Source of the DNA: Chrysemys picta bellii | Lineage: Eukaryota > Chordata > Testudines > Emydidae | Reading direction: 5' to 3' | Length of the DNA: 64,000 bases | NCBI RefSeq assembly: GCF_011386835.1 | Contig: NC_088791.1 | Coordinates: 7,812,998-7,876,997, forward strand | Shown: one piece after another, positions 56,125 through 64,000 of the stretch | Numbering within the stretch: position 1 is the stretch's first letter | Layout of the letters: each line of letters starts with the position of its first letter | Translations under genes and position numbers: made by a program | Notes under the pieces: model-generated | Told to the model about the DNA's origin: nothing | Seen by the model: the letters and a program-made list of their open reading frames with translations, nothing else | Databases searched by the model: none

Positions 56125-56820
56125 AACAACCCTGTCTGAAACTCGCTAGGAAAAGTCTCGGCCTCCACCCTCGCAAGAACTCCCTGGCTCCACAGATGCT
56201 TGGTCTGGGTCTGAGCCATTTTAGTTGTAAGGTAACTTGGAACATTTCTCACAACAAGAAAAACCCTGATTCTGTAGCGAGGTGGTGGGGGCCTGGGTGA
56301 GCGGGGTTCACCTGCCTGTCTTTGCCGGTACTGTGGTGGGGGTGAAGAACCTAATGAAAATTCCGTATGCTGCCCTGATCCGTCCGGCTCGGCACCTTCC
56401 TTCTCGCTTCATCTTTCCCAGGCCAGCTGTAAAACACAGTGACCTGTGAGAGGGAAGCCAGGGGCAAGGGCTTTTAGGAGCCGGCGTGTCAGTGGTGGTG
56501 GACGCTGCTAGTGATCCCTGGCTCTGTAGTGCTCTCCTGCAGAGCCGTCTCCTCGACTGGCTCCGTCAGTGTCTCTGTGCATTGCCCTGGTGAGCTGGGA
56601 GGGGGCTTCAGTCTCAAACCTTAGAAGGGGGTGGTCAATCCATGACAATGGCATAATCTTCACCTCACCCACCCATTCACTCCCACCCTCCAACCCCAGT
56701 CCAACTACTAGAGCCACAGTGGTCAGCTACGTGGACTGAGCCAGAAGCCACCTGAGAGAGCCATGAATTTCCGAGTCAGTCCGGAGGAGCACCAGCCGGG
56801 TGGACATTGATTGTCACTGA
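56125..56820. other. No gene recognised
   Basis: Unique-looking sequence; no exon seen. Confidence 0.35.
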
Positions 56821-56825
56821 GTACA

Positions 56826-57010
56826 ATCAGCCTTCATGTATCAGAAGGGTAACCATGTTAGTCTATATCCACAAAAACAACAAGGAGTCTGCTGGCACCT
56901 TAAAGACTAACAGATTTATTTGGGCATAAGCTTTCGTGGAATGCATCTGAAGCAGTGGGTTTTTTTACCCACGAAAGCTTATGCCCAAATAAATAGATCA
57001 GCCTTCGTGT
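56826..57010. mobile_element. Penelope-like terminal palindrome with 14-bp target duplication
   Basis: The element is 56840-56996. ATCAGCCTTCATGT (56826-56839) and ATCAGCCTTCGTGT (56997-57010) flank it, one difference in 14. Inside, 'tttgggcataagctttcgtg' is inverted as 'cacgaaagcttatgcccaaa'. GTGGGT...ACCCAC-GAAA gives the hammerhead-like arrangement at 56955-56976. Confidence 0.85.
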
Positions 57011-57207
57011 TTCCTGGGCCACTACGGTGAGGGACCTGAGCAGCCAGGACTTCTGCGGGGCAGCAGGGAGATCTGGACACCACTGTTGGGCTCTTTTCAT
57101 GCCTCCCTGGGATCTGAGCCCTAGAAAGAGACATTGAAGAAGATCCAGGATTCGGTGGTGGTGGGGAGTACTCTGCGCTGGAAATTAGCTGCCTCAAGGT
57201 CAGCGAC

Positions 57208-57905
57208 TTAGGATCATAGAATATCAGGGTTGGAAGGGACCTCAGGAGGTCATCTAGTCCAACCCCCTGCTCAAAGCAGGACCAATCCCCAACTAAATCA
57301 TCCCAGCCAGGGCTTTGTCAAGCCTGACCTTAAAAACCTCTAAGGAAGGAGATTCCACCACCTCCCTAGGTAACCCATTCCAGTGCTTCACCACCCTCCT
57401 AGTGAAAAAGTTTTTCTTAATATCCAACCTAAACCTCCCGTACTGCAACTTGACACCATTACTCCTTGTTTTGTCATCTGCTATCACTGAGAACAGTCTA
57501 GATCCATCCTCTTTGGAACCCACTTTCAGGTAGTTGAAGGCTGCTATCAAATCCCCCATCATTCTTCTCTTCTGCAGACTAAACAATCCCAGTTCCCTCA
57601 GCCTCTCCTCATAAGTCATGTGCTCCAGCCCGCTAATCATTTTTGTTGCCCTCCTCTGGACTCTTTCCAATTTTTCCACATCCTTCTTGTAGTGTGGGGC
57701 CCAAAACTGGACATAGTACTCCAGATGAGGCCTCACCAATGTCGAATAGAGGGGAATGATCACGTCCTTCAATCTGCTGGCAATGCCCCTGCTTATACAG
57801 CCCAAAATGCTGTTAGCCTTCTTGGCAACAAGGGCACACTGTCGACTCATATCCAGCGTCTCGTCCACTGTAACCCCTGGGTCCTTCTGTCCAACTTCTG
57901 TTGGC
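57208..57905 (-). mobile_element. CR1 LINE 3' end with a 200-codon open frame, reverse
   Basis: Tail complement at the left, then the C-terminal reverse transcriptase-polyprotein region on the - strand: '[20 protein letters not shown]', '[18 protein letters not shown]', '[10 protein letters not shown]' and '[18 protein letters not shown]'. The longest CR1 copy in the window. Confidence 0.95.
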
Positions 57906-57914
57906 TCAGGAGGA

Positions 57915-58090
57915 AGTGAGGGATAGCTCAGTGGTTTGAGCATTGGCTTGCTATACCCAGGGTTGTGAGTTCAATCCCCGAGGGGGCCACTTCGGGATCT
58001 GGGGCAAAATCAGTACTTGGTCCTGTTAGTGAAGGCAGGGGGCAGGATTCAAGGTCCCTTCCAGTTCTAGGAGATAGGATATCTCAATTG
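57915..58090 (+). repeat. tRNA-derived SINE (Cry type)
   Basis: A box TAGCTCAGTGG at 57924-57934, B box AGTTCAATCC at 57968-57977, then 'gggggccacttcgggatctg' and 'acttggtcctgttagtg'. The 3' end lacks part of the CR1-like segment. Confidence 0.92.
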
Positions 58091-58094
58091 ACCT

Positions 58095-58940
58095 ATTTTA
58101 ACCAGAACCAGCTGTGCTAGTCTGCAGCTTCATCCAACTGGGTCTTGGCTGATCATTCTACGGCTGGCTGGCTTCCCCTGAACCACGTCACGGTCCATAG
58201 CTGTTCTCTTAGCTACTGACCCGGCATTTAACAACATGGCGCAAAGACCTGGCTATAACTATCTGCCAGCCCCATGCAGACAATACATCGTCTCACTGCG
58301 GTGGGTAGCATCGCACCGTAAAAGGCAAGGCTTGTAATTTCCAAGGTAATACCCGTGTCGCCTATTAAAAAATAACCACATGCTAGGACTCAATATAAAC
58401 AAACGTTGCATTTCTGGCGCCGGTTTCTGCTTGACGTTGGGAGGAGTCCATGGCTTCAGCTCCCAGCCCTACCATTTCTGGAGGCAGTGTCTCCTGAGCA
58501 CATGTGGCGCGCAGATATTCTGAAGGCTCAGCACACTGAACTGGCACTGGTGAAAGGACAACAGCAAGAGAGGCTGGATGTGTGATCGCTGAGGTAATGG
58601 AGCTATTAATTTCATGTTGTTAAAACCCTAATGGCTCCAGCAGCGTGAGGATAGACTTTCAGGGAAGAAAAACAACAAGTGAGTTCCTATTCCAGCAGCT
58701 TTTGGGACCACTCAATTACATCACCCTGCTGGAGTTAACCCGTTCGTCTGACCTGGCTAGGAGACCTATTAAAAACACTCACACAAGGACTCCATTCAGA
58801 GCCAGTTTCTAGTTTGCTGCTTCCCGCAGTGTGTCTTGAGGCAGGGTGAGAAGGAAGGAGCCGTAGATTGGGCTAAGGAACAGGCTGATATGTGGCAGGA
58901 TCATAGAGAACCCAAAGCAGAGGGACGTTGCACGCACAGA
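58095..58940. other. No gene recognised
   Basis: Unique-looking sequence. Confidence 0.35.
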
Positions 58941-58944
58941 GGAC

Positions 58945-59450
58945 TAAGCACCCGTGTGCACAGAGAAAACACACTCCCAGAAACAAATGCATGCACACAA
59001 TCAAAGAGGCAACACACCCCCAAACAAACATACGTACACACAAGTAGAAAAATCACACCATCACGCATGCACGCTCTCAAGAGAAAATACACACATGCGA
59101 TTTCAGAAAACACACACCGACAAACAAATGTGCTCCCAATCAAAGAGAAAAAGCACTCACAGAAATGCACTGAAAACGACATACATCCCTACGCATGCCG
59201 AAGTAACCACACGGAAAAACACTGCAACCACACCGAGACACACAAACGCACAGGCATATGGAAACATGTGAATAGAAGCATACAGAGAAAAACCACCAGA
59301 CAGGTACACAAACACACTTGTGTGTGAGCACGCACACACACACTCAGAAACACAGTAAAGCACTTGCACATCTACACGCAGAAATAGTACATGCTCACAT
59401 GAACACACGCGCACTGAAACAAACACATCCATGCCCAGGCATGTAAACAA
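58945..59450. repeat. Degenerate CA-rich tract
   Basis: About 500 bases of 'acacac', 'aaacac', 'cacatgc' words with many interruptions, an old CA-rich simple repeat. The Cys/Val-rich open frames on the other strand are a by-product. Confidence 0.85.
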
Positions 59451-59479
59451 AGAAGGCCCTAGCTCCCCCAGAAGTGATG

Positions 59480-59590
59480 GTTGATGCAAGGACCCCTGGG
59501 AAAACGATTCTTCTGTGTGCTATACAGGAGTTCAGACTGTGACGGTCAGATCGGTCCTTTGTGGACTCAGGATCTAGGAGTCTATGAAAG
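59480..59590 (+). mobile_element. CR1 tail, diverged
   Basis: 'gctatacaggagttcagact', 'cggtcctttgtgg' and 'tctaggagtctatgaa'. A second weak tail word set is at 59700-59745. Confidence 0.6.
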
Positions 59591-59599
59591 GCCGCCCTG

Positions 59600-60800
59600 A
59601 CATTTTGTGACGGGGCCCATCTGTGATTTGGACAAGAGCAGGGAACCCAGAAGCTGCCCATAGTTCGCTTCTGAGGGAAGGAATTGCGGGGCAAGGCTCA
59701 GCGGCCTGGGGTATGCCGGAGGTCAGACGAGATGACAGGAGCTTTAAATTCTCTGGCTGTCTGAGCGTAGCTTGCCTTCTGCTGGGCAGAGAGCTGTGCA
59801 CGGTATGCCTGGGAAAGTCTGCAAAGTCGATCTGACGCTGGGGCAGTCCAGGGCCTCCTAACAGCTCATCCACTTTAATCCTTTCCAGCCATTTGGGCAG
59901 GTGGACTCGTACTGTGTCTGCTCGTCCTTTGAACCCTTTTGCTCTGCCTGTCCCATGGACCTGCCATAATTTACTCATTCACAGGCCTCCGGCTCATTGC
60001 ATTTCATGCTAGAAAGCCCCGAGGCCGGAGTCCAAAGGAATTTGGGTAATTTTAACCTCCTCCCACCTCATGAAAGACTCATTTGTGCGGGCGCAGGAAG
60101 GAGACGAGCTCCGTGAAATGTGGTGGCAGGTGCTGGCGGGGTTTAGAGTTTGGTTTCTGGAGCCCCTGCTGCCCAGGGAGTCCGGCTGGTGCATTCCAGC
60201 GTCTCAGCCCCTGGGCCTTTGCTCTTACATGTCACGCGGGGGCCTGTAAATACCCAGCATTGAGTTTCCTGGGTGGCTCCAGGCAAAGGGATGGCGGCCG
60301 CTGCTTGAGAGACAGGCAGGGGAGTCACGGGGGCATTCCCGAATCAGGGCCTGGAAGCCTATCGCTTTGTGGACTTCATTTTTAAACGCAGCAATATCCA
60401 ACCCCCAGACTGACCTGTGCAAGGCCCAGAACCCGCATCGCCTCTGCCTTGCCTTCGCGTTCCCGGGATACAGTCGCCATAGTGGCTCTGGAAAGTCAGG
60501 AGGGGATTGGCTTATACTCAGAGGACGTAGCGAGTGCGTCAACGCGTTGCTCCATCCCCAAGCCGGAGACCGCTGCGGGATTTGGGATGGCGCAGCAAGC
60601 TTTCTGCCCTGCTTTCAGGGGGCCGTTACAGACCCAAGGGACTGCCGCACGGGGAAAAGGGGGCTCTTGGAGGCACAGAGGATGGCGAGAGAAAGGCCTG
60701 GAGGGGCAGAAGGGGACAAAGGGACGAGTGAGGAGCCGGGTGGATGTGTGGGGAGGAAAGTGCAGGAGGAAATGAAGGCTGAGATCCAGGCTGGCCTGTA
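59600..60800. other. No gene recognised
   Basis: GC-rich unique sequence with long overlapping open frames in several phases; no domain seen. Confidence 0.35.
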
Positions 60801-60814
60801 TCAATGTGATGGGT

Positions 60815-61040
60815 GGTCCAGTTGTTAGGGCCTAGCCTAGCCATTAGGAGACTTCCTTTGTGACCTTGGGCAAGTCACTTAGCCTCTCTGTGACTCAGTT
60901 TCCCACCTATGCAATGGGGACAATAGCACTGCCCTACCTCCCAGGGGTGTTGTTGAGGGTCATTACATCAAAGGCTGTGAAACACTGTGAGATCTAGTGA
61001 TAAAAAGTGCGACATAAGAGCCAGATATTATCACGCACGT
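60815..61040 (-). repeat. MIR-like SINE, reverse, nearly full length
   Basis: 'gtgaccttgggcaagtcact', 'agcctctctgtgactcagtt', 'cccacctatgcaatgggg' and 'ctcccaggggtgttgttgag' in reverse MIR order. Confidence 0.88.
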
Positions 61041-61460
61041 ACATATTACACACACCCGTGCCCATATACACACACACGCCGGTTCCTATAGGTACCCTTC
61101 ATACGTGCATGTACAGTTACAAACGCCCCTCAGCTGTGCACATCGATTGTTCTCCATGCAGCTGGCAGATCGGGGGGCCTGTCCAGAACGGGGGAGCAGA
61201 CGGACACCAGCAGTTCTTCTCTGTCAGGCCTTTGGCTGAGAACACAGGAGCCCATAGCCACCCCTGCTGTAACGCCATTGACTGGCTTTAGTGGCATTGC
61301 ACTGAGGAAGAATTTGGCCCAGGGAGTTATTATTAACCCCACGCGTCTCCACTGTAGCTGGCTTAGCGCTCACGGCTGTGTCTCCTGGAATAGCTAAAAT
61401 CTCCTGCTTCAAATGCCACAGTCCCTCTCTCTGTCACGTGCTGTCCATTCTGTCTCAGTT

Positions 61461-61476
61461 CCCCCCCCCCCCCCCC
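61461..61476. repeat. Homopolymer run of 16 C
   Basis: Uninterrupted C run followed by acac. Confidence 0.88.
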
Positions 61477-61479
61477 ACA

Positions 61480-62420
61480 CCTTCTCCTTCTTCCTATTGG
61501 TTTTGCCTCTTTTCCCGTGATCCATTTTCGAGCCCCCTCGCCGTATGCCTCCCTTAGGTAACAATCCGTCAGGCTGGAAATATCTGTACATCCGTGATGC
61601 CCCAATAAACGCGCTCTAAAATAGCTCTGGTTTAAAGCCCTATGGGACGCGGTGTCTCCCAGCCCCACTTGTCTGGCTACGCGGCTCTGCCCCATCTGCG
61701 CAGCTCACACGCCGTCCTGCTGGGAAGCTCTGTTTACAACATGCCAGGGCTATATTTGAACCGTCCCGGGGCACCTCATGTATCCGTCTGGCAGCCACAT
61801 GTGCTACGTCAGCACAGCATGCTTGCTTTCCGATGAAGCTGTCTGCCCCCGGAGCTGTTGGTTTCCCAAAAACCTCTCATTATCTGTGTCCGAGCTTCCC
61901 GGCCGATGATGTTTTTCCCAACAGTGCATCAAGGACGGGAAGGCGACTTGCCTGGTGACTTGTATTCAATGGCGTTAGGCACTTTCTTTGACTGGTTCAT
62001 GGCCACACAAGGCAATGGTCTATAAAGGCCGTCACTAGAGGCAGACAATGCCGGTAGCTACTGCTGAACTTTCCCGGCCGGGCTTTGTCTCTGGCCGATT
62101 AGTGGCTCTCTGGTGAAGTCAGCAGCTTCAGAGGTGCATTCAGGGCTCAGCACGGAGACAGACGTGCAGCCACATTGCTGTCTCCTAGGTTACCAGGAGC
62201 CTGGAATTAACAGACTCAGGATTAGCAGCGTTTATTGAATGCCTCCTGTTTGGCTGCAACTCTGCGGCGTAGTGAGCAAAACACTCCCATGTATCCCGTC
62301 CCGCCATGCTCTGCACCGTATCACCAGCCCAGGCTGACCATCACCACATCAGCATTCCAGAGCGCTGGGCCGGGGGCAGGTTTACTGCACTGTCATGCTA
62401 TTGGCTGGATTCCGATCTCG
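61480..62420. other. No gene recognised
   Basis: Unique-looking sequence. Confidence 0.35.
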
Positions 62421-62426
62421 TTCACA

Positions 62427-62485
62427 CCACTCTAAATCTGGAGTCACTCCACTGAATTCAATGGAGACACTCCGGATTTAGAGTG
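62427..62485. repeat. 58-bp imperfect palindrome centred on GAATTC
   Basis: 'cactctaaatctggagt' is mirrored by 'actccggatttagagtg', with a GAATTC centre and about four mismatched positions per arm. Confidence 0.85.
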
Positions 62486-62904
62486 ATGAGCGGAGTCTCT
62501 CCAGAGGTACAGCAGTGAAAAGGGGTGAAACTGGGTCAGAATCTGGAATCAGTGCATCTGAGGTACCGTGCTGACCATTTACTGGTTGGTGCAGACAGCG
62601 TCGAGCCAATAGGAATCAAATCCTTTCTCTGACCTCCTGATCAATGTCTAGATGGTGCACTGGGAGCAGGGACAGCTCGGTACTTGCTGCCTTTGGAGAG
62701 AAAATACATGGAATGGGGGTGGGGTGATGGGGCCATACCCCCACGTCTGCCCACACCAGCCCATGCTGCAGGGACAGGCCATCGGGAGGGAGGAATCTGC
62801 ACCATTCTCATAGATGAGGTCAAGTGAAAGCCGCTCGTGTGACTCAGCCCTGGCAGGCTGGTGTGCCATTGCACAATCGAACCCCAAAAACGAGACTAAT
62901 AAGA

Positions 62905-62970
62905 GTGTTACATTTATATGGCACCTCCCATCCGGAAGGATCCCAAAGCACTTTGCAAACTGGACAAGGA
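62905..62970 (+). repeat. SINE head fragment
   Basis: 'ttacatttatatggcacctc' and 'aaggatcccaaagcactttg', the head half of the MIR-type SINE. Confidence 0.6.
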
Positions 62971-62974
62971 TCGG

Positions 62975-63645
62975 CGCATCCACCGTCAGGGGGCGAAATA
63001 CAGTTCCTGTCTCTCTACACACAACAGCAATCAATGGAGGACACCTTTCCCGAAGGCGCCCACCGAGGGAATTTCAGGCCTGAATTCGAATCCGGCCACG
63101 CCACCAGCGTGTAAAGCGTGTCACAGGATCTTTAATGGGCACCAGCAGCCAGGACCCCAGCTTGGCATCTCATGGGAACGACAGGCCCACCACAACCCCC
63201 GGACCACCACGCTGACTCAGTGGGGAGGGCTCTCCCTAGAGAATTACCAGCACCGCCTCCTTCAGCACACAGGTGCTCCTCGGAGGTCTCCTGAAGCCAG
63301 TCCTGACCCGACCCACCCCTGCAAATCTCGTGGGATCTGGCGGGCCCAAGATAGCGTGGCTGCTGGCACGGAGTGAGTACATGAGTCACCGTGCTATTTA
63401 AATACCCCCTTTTTTAAAAATAGCACTGCCCTGGCTCTCTGCGTGGGACGCCTGCTAACTTTCCATTCTCGCGGAGACCTTGCCAATTTGGGCCCAGCCA
63501 AAACAGGACTCAGAGTCCAATATTTAGTATCCAGCACATCACCGGTGGCGAGACTGAACCGCGAATGAGCAATAATATCACAGGAGCACCTGGCGGCCCC
63601 TTTGTTCACACAGCGAGAGCCAGACCCTGCCCACGAGACCTGACG
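62975..63645. other. No gene recognised
   Basis: Unique-looking sequence; a 152-codon + frame (62918-63376) has no domain and includes SINE sequence. Confidence 0.35.
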
Positions 63646-63649
63646 GGCT

Positions 63650-63755
63650 AACTAGACAAGAGGTGAGGAGGGAAACAGAAGGGAAATGACTTGCCTAGGA
63701 TTGTGCAGCAGGTCTGTGGCAAAGCCCGGGAGAGAGCCCAGATCTCTTTAGACCC
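63650..63755 (+). repeat. MIR-like fragment
   Basis: 'aaatgacttgcctagg', 'attgtgcagcaggtctgtgg' and 'gagagagcccagatctc'. Confidence 0.65.
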
Positions 63756-63950
63756 CCTTTGATACTCTCTAGTTTCTCCACTGGATCATATTGTCTTTCC
63801 TTTTCCTCCAAACATTTCTGTCTATCTGAGCTCCTTGTCTGTCCATCTGATCTCCATAGCTATCAGTGTACTCATAGCCCAGTTAGTCTTGACCGTACAT
63901 AAGAACAGCAACAAAGTTTGAAGTTAACTTGCAAACTACTGACTAAACCA

Positions 63951-64000
63951 GGGGTGGGCAAACTCTTTGGCCTGAGGGCCACATCGGAGTTCCGAAACTG
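63951..64000 (+). mobile_element. hAT element terminus, cut by the window end
   Basis: Begins CAGGGGTGGGCAAACTC, a common hAT (Charlie-like) terminus in reptiles as remembered, followed by 'tggcctgagggccacatcgg'. The rest lies outside. Confidence 0.75.

Noticed and set aside
57293..57943. 216-codon open frame on the - strand
   Set aside because: It is the C-terminal part of a CR1 LINE polyprotein, listed as a repeat rather than as a host gene.
57915..57990. tRNA gene
   Set aside because: A and B boxes are present, but the sequence continues into the SINE body and recurs at 15975, 18173, 34262 and 37135; it is the head of a tRNA-derived SINE.
10835..64000. Expected neighbours CALML3/CALML5-like or NET1 genes
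   Set aside because: No calmodulin EF-hand loop or RhoGEF motif was seen in any frame of this window.

Overview
This window looks like nuclear DNA of a turtle, probably a cryptodiran. The basis is one clearly readable vertebrate gene with introns, many CR1 LINE tails of the sauropsid type, tRNA-headed SINEs whose 3' ends resemble CR1 (the tortoise Pol III/Cry SINE type), palindromic Penelope-like ends, and many hAT-type elements with 8-bp target duplications. The species call is inference from repeat content. No bacterial, organellar or CRISPR features are present.

Positions 1-10834 hold the one confident gene, ASB13 (ankyrin repeat and SOCS box protein 13), on the + strand. Six coding exons (1884-1926, 4045-4232, 5145-5295, 6557-6691, 8251-8442, 10707-10834) join in frame to a 278-residue protein with six ankyrin repeats and a C-terminal SOCS box. 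Its CpG-rich promoter lies at about 1470-1960 and carries an inverted pair of ACTACAAGTCCCAG motifs. The introns hold a MIR, CR1 pieces and several small inverted-repeat DNA elements.

Positions 10835-64000 are mostly gene-poor and repeat-rich. One stretch on the - strand (19879-20138) has an acceptor, an open frame, a stop and a nearby poly(A) signal, so it may be the last exon of an unidentified gene. The rest is a stratified record of transposition. It includes a 1.66-kb fold-back hAT element just downstream of ASB13, a 1.05-kb hAT element, a decayed hAT transposase gene that a smaller hAT element has entered, a hAT-type element with an internal 50-bp tandem array, a MIR split by two LTR-like insertions, CR1 copies entered by a Penelope-like hairpin and a hAT element, and a roughly 330-bp inverted duplication with about 96% arm identity. 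A hAT terminus starts at the right edge and runs out of the window.

I found no complete novel multi-gene system. The items most worth checking are the possible - strand terminal exon, the 16.9-18.2 kb inverted duplication, the perfect 85-bp Penelope-like hairpin with a hammerhead-like layout, and the nested hAT elements with readable target duplications. Repeat names come from memory of families, not from a database search. Repeat borders are approximate unless a target duplication is given.
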